Part shown: one piece after another, positions 25,001 through 37,000 of the stretch
Layout of the letters: each line of letters starts with the position of its first letter
How positions within the stretch are numbered: the first letter of the stretch is position 1
Assembly: GCA_013398955.1 (NCBI GenBank)
Contig: VWPU01011410.1
Span: 1-64,000, forward strand
Length of the DNA: 64,000 bases
Origin: Callaeas wilsoni
Lineage: Eukaryota; Chordata; Aves; Passeriformes; Callaeidae
Direction of reading: 5' to 3'
The notes under the pieces: generated by a model
Databases searched by the model: none
Told to the model about the DNA's origin: nothing
Seen by the model: the letters and a program-made list of their open reading frames with translations, nothing else
Translations under genes and position numbers: made by a program

Positions 25001-28000
25001 TTGAAACTTTTTTTGATCCATTTTCTGCCATGTGTTACTGTTCTGGTTCAGTAAATTTGGGGCTTTGTTTTTCCTGATTTTCCCAGTGTTGCTGAAAATA
25101 TAACGTAGGGAAAAAACCTGCAGTGTAACCTCTAATTTCTGTGGTGTGAGGGGAGAGAAGCAAATGTAAAAATTTCCAACCAGTATCATCATTACCAATA
25201 TCATATCTGGAGAAAAGCAATTAAATGTTGTACAGACTCCCCTGGATGAAGATCATTAGCCAGCACAAGTGGGAGCAAACGGGAATGGCTGACTTTTGCT
25301 AATAGACCTGTGGGGGATGGCTTGAAATTACGGAAGGTTTTCCCTAGTGCCCAAGTGCCTGTGTGCACACATGGCTCTCACTGAGCACATTTCTGAGCTG
25401 CCTTCTCTGTGGTGCCAGGCACCCTCACCGATCAGCATCCCGAATTTGTGCATTGTGGATGTCTATCTACTCCCATCACTGAGTACAGCACTGGAGAACT
25501 TCTTGTGCTTTACATCTATTCCATCCCATCTGTGCCCTCTGTGGTCTTATCCACAGTAGAGTGGATTTGGTGACTCTTAAGTCACTTAAGCGACTCTTAA
25601 GATGTAAATTTTTTGGAAAAACTTGGCTGCTAAGTCATCTCAGGTAGGCACCCAGCTATGATCCCATCTCCCTGGATCATGCACTGTTGGACGTTTACTT
25701 CATCGCAGCTGATGCTGTGGCTGGGGAGCTCCAGTTAGGACACCAGAGATGATGACCTAAAGCAGATCTCTCTGCAGGAGGGGGTGAAAAGGTGTGTGTT
25801 CAGGTCTGTCTGCCTGCCTTGCAGAGCTTTTGTAAGTCATGTAGCTGCCTGCTGACAACAATTGTGCGTCCATCACCCAGCTCCTGGCCTTCCACTATGC
25901 TGGTTATAGGGAACAACACCTGAGGTCTCAAGAGGCCACTCAGGCTCCAGAAACCTGGAGAAAAAAAAAAAAAAGATTTTTTTAAAAGCTCTTTTGGGAC
26001 TTTGGAGGACACTCTCTTTGACTCTCACTGGAATCCATGCTCTTGAGACAACTCATTGCTTTTGGAAAATTTGCCTTATATTTGGACGTACAAGTTAACA
26101 GAGCAATTCAGTTAATTTAGGAAGGGCCAAATCTTGAAACGTGCTACTTGTTATAGTTGCCTCACAACAATCTCATCATCCCCAGGCTGACTGCTAGTGA
26201 CAGTGGCCTTATATTTTCATCACATTCAGTAGCAGTAGACTAGCAGATTTTGGGTCTGCTGTAATAAATTCTCTGGTTTTGGTTGATGCCTTGTAGAGGC
26301 TGATCTAAAACAGAGGCTAGACAGAGTGAAAGGATAAAGGGTAGGTATTTATTAAAAGGCCTTCACAGGGTACACCGTGGGCAGTGCAGGAGTCTCGCAG
26401 AGGCTACACCCAAGATGGACGACAGTCCCAAGTTTTTTGGACAGATACAAGTTTTGTCTATTTGCATATCAGAGGTTAATTGTTCAACTGCAGCTTCAGG
26501 CAGTGGAGTCCCATTCTCCCAGTTTGCTCCCCGCCAATTCACTTTCGTTTACATTCCTCAGGGCCTGAAACAGTGAGATGTCCTTGATTCTCAGGCCTAG
26601 AGAGGAATTGTTGTGTCTGACAAAAATCGGAAAAGCAGTTGCTAACACTCTATATGGAACTCAGAGTTATACACTAAAGAATTGCAGGATTACAGATATA
26701 TGAAAATATAAAAGTTAAGGCATCATGGTTAGCAAAGTAGGATTAACTTGTTGACTTTCCTGAATGAGCATTTAAAGACTTACTCAAATATTTCCAAGAA
26801 ACAGTATCATTCACAACACCACATCAGGGGAAAAGCAATTCAATATGCTACAGATTTCTCTGGATGAAGATTCAGTTTTTCCTTAGGAACAACTCTAGGA
26901 CAAGATAGAACTTCATGGGAATCGGATACTATTAGATGTGGTTGTAATGAACTTTTTTTTTTAAAGTGTCTGAAGGAGGCGCAATCTGAATTTTTTTCCC
27001 TACTGGTAGGTGCAGGTATACAGCAGCCCTTTGACATTGTCTCTTTCCATTCCTTTCAGATTCCTCAGGAGGTATGTAGTCTCTGCTGAAGACTTCCAGG
27101 CTCCACGTGGGCGCTTTCTCTTGCACTGGAGAGTTTAGCTGCCAGGAAAACTTCTTCCTTACTAATGACATCTCTTCTGGAGAGCTTTGCCCTTGGATCA
27201 CTGGACCAATATCTCAAGCTCTGAATAACCATTTTCAAGGGACTGGGGCACAAGGATTTATTACAGATGTCTGACTCTCAGTCTTGATCTCATTTATACT
27301 TGTTGAAATTTGGCATCCAGGAAGTTTGTACAACTGAGGTCAGAATTTGTCTGTTTAGTTCAGGTGAAGGCAGAACAGGATCTCTCCACTCCAAAACTGA
27401 GAAAATATAGCTAATATTGTTTAGAAGAAATGCCAAGCTCTGTGGATCCATTCCTTTTACAGTTCTGAGCTGGGGCTCCTGGTAATGAACGAGCCCTGCT
27501 CAACCTTACCTAATCCCCCCAGATGTCAATACTGAGGCAAAGAGACCTTTCATTGCTGAAGAAAGAGACCCCAGGGGTGTCTGGCAGTAGGAATAGCCTA
27601 TATTCATTACTGAGGTCCAGCAGCCTATGCTGCCAATTTTTCCTTGGCTTTTCAGCCCTTTTTTCTCTCTCAGTAAATGAATGTGTGGCCATGTAGCAAT
27701 TAACTGTGTTCTTTTAGCAGCCTTGCAAATGCAAAGGGAAAATGAACTTAATATATTGGAGAAGATATGGATCTGTCTTCTTAACCTTTGCAGTTTCACT
27801 TAGCTTAATATTGAGTGAGGGGAAAGGATGGGGCTGTTGAATAAATACTGAATTCAACCTTATCTCAGAACAAAAGAGGAAAAACCCGCATATTTTTCTA
27901 CAGTTTACAACAGAAAAACTGAATGATTATACAATGTTTGGTAAGATCTTTGTGTACTCTGGTCTTAGACAGACAGAAACCTTATCCCTAAGCAATGCTT

Positions 28001-31000
28001 CCCATCCTGCATCAGCCACACCGCATTTTTTGTGTGTCACTGAATCATACTTTTTGAAAGACATCTTTGTGGAGCAAAAGTCATGAATAGGAGTTTTATA
28101 GCGGAGATGTTGTTCTTACACCAGTGTTCCTTCTTATGTTAGTGTTCTATTTTATGAACTGTGCAAGGTTTAACTTCCCAAACATATTGGTGTTAAGTAT
28201 ATTGGTATTAAGCAAAGTATAAGTATATTGGTATTAAGGAAACTTTAAGTACTGTTTTTCACAAAATCCAAATGAATATCCTTAGTATTACTAATAGAAG
28301 TTGGGTAAATCACCTAATGTGGCCCCAAAAGTCTCACCCTCATGACTACTACTTTGTCCTGTTTACTATTATTTCGTCTATTTAAAGAAATCAGAGACGA
28401 CAATTCCTATGCATTTGGGAGATTTATTCCATACCATAAATTGCTCAAAAATATTCTGAAAATTAAATTTGTCCACAAACTGCCCATGAAAGCAAAAAAT
28501 TCTCAATGCACGGACAATTTACAGTATAGTAATTTGATCAGATATGAGCACACATTATGATATTTTTATTTATTTTATGGTACCAAGTGTAAAGAGGCAT
28601 GTGAAAAGATAATCTTTATAGAGGAAGATCCTTGCCCCTTCTAATTATCTGCCTGTTTCCCATGACAGAACCACGGTGGTTTTCTTTTGTGCCATCCTTC
28701 ATGGATTTATTATTTTATGCAAAGAAAAGCTTGAGATGGCTTTGAAGCACTGAAATTGAAATCGGGTGGCTGGCTTACTAGGGAACTGCCAAAGGGTTTC
28801 TAACAAAAACACATTCCCCACAGCTGGAAAACAGCACAGATGTGCACACAGGCCGTGCTTTCTTTGCGAGGCACCAGCCAGCAGCCCAGACTGAGCCCTA
28901 CGTGAACCTGCGCGAGGTCTCCAGCCGCATGACGCTGCCCCGGGGACAGTATCTCATTGTGCCCTCCACATTTGAGCCCTACAAGAACGGGGAGTTCTGC
29001 CTTCGAGTTTTTGCTGAGAAACAGGCTAAATCACAGTGAGTACCTTCCCTGAAATCCCCGCCCCGTTTTGCTGGAGAGGCACGCCAAAGAGAAGGTCAGG
29101 TGTTGCACCCACACCCTGGGCTTGATCTTTTGTCTTAACCAGCAAAACAGGCCCATTTCCACAACCCGTTTTTTTCCCCACAGTCTACCATAGTGACCAC
29201 ACGTCCATAGCAGATGGCTCTTCAGAGCCATGGCTCTTCAGAGGTGTCCACTAAGCACTCAGCTGGGAACAAGATCCCTCAGCTCTGTGAAGGAGAAGTT
29301 CCCACAATTAAAGAGTGCAAGATTTGAGAGTATGATGATGATGAGATGGTTTTAAAAAGGGTTGTATCAATAGCAGCCATTGGATGAAAAAACAGGAGTC
29401 TGGATGGAAGACAAGAACAGCAAGGCTGGATTTCCCATGGGAAATACCTTCAAAGTGCTGGGGCAGGCAGAGGTGGGATGGGGAGTGTGGGAAGCAGGAA
29501 ACCTGGGGGCTTGTTCTGTGCATTTGTTAACACCTTATAGTTAAACAGCTCTTTTTTTTTTTTTTTTGCTAATTATTTTAAAGGCAGGACTTTAAAGTAG
29601 GCTCATAATTACTGGTTAATTTTTTTTCTTTTTTTTCCTTAGGATGATGGGTGATGAGGTGTCAGCAAAACCATATGAGGTGAGATGCCCTAACTGGGCA
29701 GAGTTTTCCTTCATAATGTGGGAGTTAAATCAGGGCAAGATTTTTATTTCTCACTTGAGCTGGGATTACAGAATGTTTTTTGTGCTGAGGAGAAGTATTT
29801 TTTGCTCATGGGGATTTTTTACATATATCCGTGTCTTAGTTTCACATTCATTTTCATGTACCTGGGCCATGTGGCACAGAAACTTCACTCTCGTAGAATG
29901 AGCTGGAACACATTTGATTGCCCTTACCTCCAGCATAGGTAGGAGAAGGTGGAGAGGGCCCATTTCCATAAAAACAAATAGTCTTCCTGAAGCCTGGGAG
30001 AAGCTGCAAAAGGATTCCAAGGAGCTGCTGAATTGCTCTGGCCAAGTGCATCAACATTTTCACTGTGGCCATTTTCTAAAGCTATCTTGGTAACAGAAGA
30101 AAACTTTCTCATCAGCCTTAGGAAGTATTTGCTCTCAAACTAAGCCAGCCTCAACTGGTCGTGACTTAAGTAGTGCCTCTCTTTTGCCATTGCTGTGGAG
30201 CAAGTGCTCATTTTCTGTTGCTGCAAATAAGCCCCTGTACAACATCTTTATAATATCCACAGCTCACTTTCTAGAACCAGCTTGGTAACCACTCTCTTGG
30301 CCATCCCTTTCCTCTAGCCTCATGTCGACAACAAAGATATAGATGATGAGTTCAAAGGACTATTCCAAAGGCTCTCTGGAGAGGTAAGTGGATTAAAGTG
30401 AACAAAAAAGACCAAGACCTCTCTGTTATGATTATACAAATATTTGACTTGCCGATTCCTTTTACTGTCTGTTCAAAAGACCAAGTATTTCTCCCCTTTT
30501 ATTAACTCACAGCTTCAGTTCAATTTATTTTACAATAGAGAAGATTTTCTACATTGTTCCTCTTGTTGGTGCAAAATGTGATTTTTTTTCCCCTTGGTAA
30601 TGCAGGGCAGGGAATAACTTTGAAAATAGGGGTGATAGGAGTGAGGACTGTGAAAATATTATCCCATGGTGAAATAAATTACTTGTGGAGTTATCGTATA
30701 ATTCTGGCAATTGCTCGGCTGGCCAATTCCTTCCTTTTTGTTTAGCCCCAGGAATCAGAAAAATGTTGGCTGGGCTTTTTCTCTACTGAATGTATTTGAA
30801 AAACAATATCTACAAAGCCCTGCTGCGTTAGCCTGTGGCTGTCACATCAGATTTCCTCTTACTAAACAGGTGGCCACTGCTATTGGAGAGGGAAAACACC
30901 TTTTTAGTTAGGAAGACCTTTCTGTTTTGAGAGGGCAATTTTAGAATTCTTTGGTTGTAGTTTCCGTAAGCCCTGAAAATCTCAAATGTTTTCCTGAACC

Positions 31001-34000
31001 TTTTTATTCAGTCAAACCTTTTAAAAAGTTGCCATTTACTGGGTCATGTCACCATAGCACCCAAGAAACCACATATTTCCTGGCTGAATGTCTAGGAAAT
31101 ATGGTTGGTTTTGAAGATCTTCTCCCTGTGATATCTGAGGGTAAATGTGAAGGTTAGAAAAAAAATCAAGGGCTTACATGCCTTAGATTTGGAAAGAAAA
31201 TAGTCTCTGGATGTCTCATAGCAAATCAATATAGCTTGTTTCGAATAATTTTTGTGTTAACACCTAGGGTATGTTTTGTTTTCTGTCCAGGACTGTGAAG
31301 TGACTGCAGCTGAACTTCAAAGGATCCTAAACCGGGTTTTGACGAAGAGTAAGTGACATTATGTACTTCTCATTGGCTGGAGCTGAGAATGGGATCTGTG
31401 CTAACAAAATCTAGCTCTGTCAGCTAGGGCTGATGAAGAACTGAGTTTGTGTCTGGTCCCAGCTGAATTTCTCCTGGCTGGTTGAACCTCTAAATACAGG
31501 GTGGGGTGGCAACACTGCCTGGTGCTTCCCTTCCAAATGCTGCTGGCTGATGTTCTGCAGAGGCACAACATTCCCTGTACTTTTCTGGGAGGACCACCAT
31601 GGGCTATGTTATTATGCTGCTGCATGACTTCTGTTGACAGATAGAGGCTTATCACCACCAAAACCAATAACATCCCCTCCCACTGTGAAAAAAAAAAGCC
31701 ACATTAATGAACTGAAAGGACGTAGTGGAAGAAATGGCAGAGCATTTACTTTGCTGCCAAAATTTTAAGGTGGTTGATATCTCCAGCATTGTCTGCAGAA
31801 AAATATTTGTCTGAAAGTATTTCTGACTTGGACTTTTATATTTCCTTTTTGTACAGGAAAGGATATTAAAAGTGATGGATTCAACATTAACACTTGCAGG
31901 GAGATGATCAGCCTTTTAGATGTATCCTTTGAATGTCATTTCATCACCTTTAAAGTTTCTGGATCTCTGTTGCAAAACTTCTTGACAAGCTGGGCTAAGT
32001 TTACACTTCAATTGTCCAGACACATGGCTGGGGGCAAAAAATTCAGCCAAGCATCTCTATCAGCTCAGGGTGGCAGAAACCTGAACCATTTAATCATCAT
32101 CTGCTTCTCTCACCTGCTCCGCATCTCTCACTGCTTAAACTTTTTCCTAAATATGGTGGGGAGAAGAAATAGGGCCTTTCTGCCTGGCTGCACCTGTGCA
32201 GTTCCAGGTGCATACACAGCGTGCTTGGCAGGATGCAGGTTTGAGCACATCCTCAGCTGCTGTCTCTGAGTCAGGTCCTGCTTCCAGAGCACTGAGCTCA
32301 CAGCAGCAGGGACAGACTGAGCCTGTTCCCAGGGGGAAGGCCACAAGCACAGGCTGTGCCTGCCTCCCTTCTGCAAAGCTAGGAGGACATTTGGGAGTTT
32401 GTAAGGTTTGAGTGGCCAAGGGAAAAGGAGAGGTCAACACCTCTGCCCAGTGCTCCTTGGACACGCTGGGAAGGTGCACTGAGAGGGTGAAGAGCCATGC
32501 TGCCAGGATCTCGCTGGTGTTGGTGTCGTGGCATGGCCATATTGAGGGCAGCAGGGATTGGCTGTGGATCTTGTGGATAACTGGCTGTTAGGAGAAGCGA
32601 TGCCATTGCACTACACTCCCCAGCCTCCCAAGCCTATTGGGGTAACTCAGCAAGTACAACGTCGTGGCATCCAAACCCCTGTTTCGCCATAATTTCCCAT
32701 TGGAAGGGATGTTCAAGGCCCTGAAGGACACAGGAGAAGACTCTGTAGACTGCTACTGACTCTCTTCACTTGCAGTTCCTGCCTCTGGTTTTTAACAATT
32801 GTCTGCTGCAAGGCCAGGCCCTTTTCCCCCTAAGGACTCTAATCTACTGTTCAGTGTACAAAATGTGAGTGCTTTTAATCATGCTTATATATTTAGCAAT
32901 CCCATGTATCATTCCTTGAGAGTGAAGATAGCCTAGAAATTCTTGGCATGCCTTTAGCCAAGCAAATGTGGAGCTGTGGGCATGTCTGTGGGAGATGGAG
33001 ATGCATTACAAATGAGAACTAAACTGGCATTAAGATGACACTGTGATGGGTGATTTGTTTTTATCAGAACTGTTTGCTCTCCAGTTTTGTTAAGGATAAG
33101 GGAATCTTGATTTTTGAACTACGCCTTAACATGGCCCAGACCAATGGGACTGGCACCTTGGGACTTGTAGAGTTCAAGACACTTTGGATGAAGATTCAAA
33201 ACTATTTGGTAACATAACATTTCTCACCGTATCCCTTTCCCTCCCCTCTCAGCTCTGAAGTACAGATCCAGAACCGCGATAGAGTTAAACACTCAGAGGC
33301 AGATATAATTGGAAGCCTTCCTTCTCAGGGCTCGAGTTTGTTCCAGGGCTCTGAAACACCTCTCACTCAACAGGGCACAAGCAAATCCTCTTTCACCTTG
33401 GCCCCATCACTCTCCATAATTTCCAATACCTTATGGAAAGACAGATTAACTCTCTTTGATTATTGGCAAAGACAGCTATCTCTGCTGCCTGCTCTATTAA
33501 AGCTCACATGAACATATATCGGCTGTTGCAATATGTTGCATTCCTGGCTGAGCATAAGCAAACATAAGAAACATATTTTTAGGACCTACGAAAAACTGGC
33601 TTTGTAGTTTTGAACTCTTGTAGAAGTGCTGAATTATTTTTCTGGCAGAGGATTTAATATCACAAGAAGTTCACCCAGAATGAAGCAGTCTAAATGAAGG
33701 CCAGGTTTGGACCTTCTTGGTGTGACTACATCCCTTTCAGGCAAGCCTGCTGCCACCATACTGGATGTTGTTCAGCGCAGAGCATCTGCCCTGGAGTTCC
33801 ATGAAGAAATATTGGGTTTGTGAAGACCCAGCTCTGTCCTAAGGCCTGTCAGAAAAACAAGCCCTGAAATCCAAATCCAGTATTATTTTAGGTCTGGGTG
33901 GCTTCTAATTCTGGATAATAAACTGCTGGCAATAGGAAGCATCTGTCATCTTGTCTGAAATATTCAGCAAGATGGACTTGGTCTGTTGCAGTGTTTGCCA

Positions 34001-37000
34001 AACGATAGGATATTTTCCTCAATGGCCTGTCTGCCACCATGTAATAAGAAGGCAGGCAAGCTGCCAGCCCATGGGAATGTGTTTCCCACTCTGCCTGGCT
34101 TGCTAGTAGCTGCTTGAAATGTTTCCCTTACTCATTAATGTTTCAAAGAGTCGGAGCTTGTGCTGGTAGGGGCAGTCCCTGTCCCAGCCATCAGTGGGCA
34201 CAGCAGTGACAATGTGAACATGGCAGAGGAAGGAATGATTTTCCTGACACTGATTATCTACACGAGCAGGGAGGATGGCAGGGCGTGGGCTGCAGGGTGG
34301 GCTAGCAAACCAAGGTTAAAGCCTAGAGGAGCCCTCTGGGTAGTTCATTCTGGCTCGTAGCCACTGATGAGACTTGTGTTACCACGTCTTCATGGCTGCT
34401 GTGAGCCAGCTGTGCAAGCCCAGGTGCCCACACCATGGCATTGCTGCAGGACCACACACTCAAGTGCCCTCTCCCACTCCCTCCTTCCCCTCTGCCACAG
34501 GCAATCTATAAGAAAGTGGACAGCGACTACTCTGGTACCATCGACTCCCATGAGATGAGAAATGCCCTCAGAGAGGCAGGTGAGTGTGCTGCTCAGGGAC
34601 ATCATTGGATCACCAAACACTGGGAGAACAGTGGAGCATTTTAATGGCTTTTCTTCTTCCCTGTCACCTAGATCACAGCATTGCCAGTGCCATTCTCCCT
34701 TCCTGGCAGTCACACTCTACAATCCTTTTGCTGTTACATACATCAAACCCCATCCTCTGTTCTGCATTATGAACCACTGGTACTTTTGTCCATGCTGTGA
34801 CCATTGCTTATCCATCTGATTATTACTTGCTCTATTTTTGGCCTCATTATTTCCTAATCTAATTGTTCTCTTTCAGAGCTATGCCCAAACCCTCTTTTTC
34901 CTTCATTTCCTCCCATCACCTTTCTCTCCTCTGGAGAAGGTGCAAGCCTGATCAAGGCATGCCCCAACAACGTCCTCTCTGATGTGTTCACTTTTGGAGC
35001 AGAGCTTGCCAGCTAAGGGGCATCTAGAGAAGCACTGTTTTTTTTGATTTGCCTTGTGCTCAGTGGATTTTATGTGAATGATCCAGAGACAGAAATAGCA
35101 TGAATATGGGCCTGAATAGAGCCCAATGTGTTATGTGAGCAATTGGCTCTGCTGCAATCACTGCTATTCAGCTGTAGTGCCAAGACTCGCTAATTAAGGG
35201 TTTATCTGGGGAACATAGGACTGGTTATGCTGTGAAACAATGTGAAATATGCAGTCTGACAAAATGCTGTGGGAGAACTCTATGCCTCTCTTCACCCAGC
35301 ACAATGGGCTTTGGAAAGGACCCACAGAGGTGGGCGTGGGAGTCCAACAGACCTTCTGGGAGGAATAGTCCTGTCCTTCAACCTGCAGCTGCAGCAGTCC
35401 ATGGACAAGTCACATCCAAGACAGCATATTAACCTGCTGTGCCAGTGACTCCCATGCTCTCCTGGCCCTCAGGTTTCAGGCTCAACGACGAGGTGCAGCA
35501 CAGCATCGTCACGCGCTACGCCTGCAGCACCAAGCTGACCATCGACTTCGATGGCTTTGTGGCCTGCATGATCCGCCTGGAGACCCTGTTCAGTGAGTGC
35601 CCGAGGGCAATTCCTGAAAACTTTGGGGTTACCTTAGGTATTTGGTGTCTTAGCTGTGAAGGCAGCAAATTGAATGGAAAAGTCAGGGTACCAGCAAAAT
35701 TGTGTCTGTTGGAGAAAGCAGCAGAGAAATAGCCAAAGCCTTTCTATCTGAGCAGGGGACATGTTTCCATAACACACCATTCTCTTGTGCTTTACAGTCA
35801 TCAGCAACTTATGGTCTGTGCTCTGGCCCCCACATTGTCCTAGCTCCAACAAATGGGACCATTTATCACTTGCAGTCCTTACTCAGACCTGATTTACAGG
35901 TTTGTCCCTGGATCATGCCAGATGCCACCGCATCAGATTTTGTAGTTGTCCTGCTGCCAACTCCCATTTTGCTGCTGTAGATCTATTCCACCCCATGAAG
36001 CAGCTTAGAAATTATTTGTAAGAAGAAAGAACAGCTGTAATATTACCTTACACAACCAGTCTAAATTTCCAGTAGATCATGGCAGAAATTCAGACCTTTA
36101 CATTTTGTCAGACAGTGATTCTTTATATTCCAAACTCTGTGGTTTATATCCAGTTTTTTTCCCCACTCTTCTACATTTCAGAAGTGTTCCATCTCCTGGA
36201 CAAAGACAAGAATGGAGTCATCCAGATCTCTCTGCCTGAGGTGAGGCTGGTCAGATTGAAATACCCCCTGATTTAATTGGAGCAATAGAACACACTAAAA
36301 TACATTTATCTAAAATCACTATTATAAGTGATTTAATCACTATTATAAGAGAAACATGGTAGTGATTCAAAGGGCAAGTTTATTTATGTGAAAACGTTCT
36401 TCAGCATACGAGGCCTCTGAATTAGTAGAATGAACTTTTACCTTTATATGAGCAAAAGAAGTAAAGATACCTTCAAAACTCCCAAGGCTGTTTGAGAAGA
36501 TGCTTACATAGTGCATTTCACTATCCCTTTTTAGAGGGCAGTGGTCAATTCATTAGAGAAAACACAGCAGGGAACTCTTCTTGTCTGGCAGAGAATGTAC
36601 TGATCAACCTGCCAGAATTAGAAGAAACCTTTTAAGATGCCAGGTCTTTTTTTTTCCCCACATTGTTTTTAATGCAAATTTTTCCTGTTGTAAAAGCAAT
36701 CAGCTTGAGCCTTCCCTTTGCAGAATACAAATATATCTCAGGAAACAGCTGGAAGGAGCCCCAAGAGGTCCATCCAATTAGTCCTCTCAGCTGAAGACTG
36801 GCTCGAAGGGAGGAGGATGGCTAGGAAGCCCTGTGACCCTCAGTCACAGTTAGTTAAATCTAGCTGAAATTGTACATTGCGTACTCCTACCCTAGAGTTT
36901 TTCAAGGTTGAAAGTTGAAGCTTTCTCCAGCTTGCCCTGTAGAACTCATCTTCCCTCAGAAGAGACCCCACTTGCAATGTTTGAGGCTGATCCTGGCAAT

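Larger units (their letters stand above)
29036..31856 (+). other. CAPN8: CAPN8 introns 12-15 (between the listed exons)
   Basis: The introns are 607, 638, 907 and 508 bases long with standard borders. A poly-T run (29552-29567) lies in intron 12. No additional gene is recognised. The interval includes exons 13-15, listed separately. Confidence 0.75.
31922..33139 (+). other. CAPN8: CAPN8 intron 16, candidate U12-type (minor spliceosome) intron
   Basis: A 1218-base intron in phase 0. Its donor GTATCCTTT (31922-31930) equals the U12 consensus and fits the U2 consensus poorly. CCTTAAC at 33124-33130 resembles the U12 branch site and puts the branch adenosine about 10 bases before the AG at 33138-33139. 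There is no pyrimidine tract before the acceptor (ATGGCCCAG), also typical of U12 introns. It is the only intron of the gene with these marks. Confidence 0.8.

Noticed and set aside
15756..26725. The two LTRs as ends of one provirus
   Set aside because: They are in opposite orientation, each has its own flanking duplication, and the sequence between them is CAPN8, so they are two independent solo LTRs.
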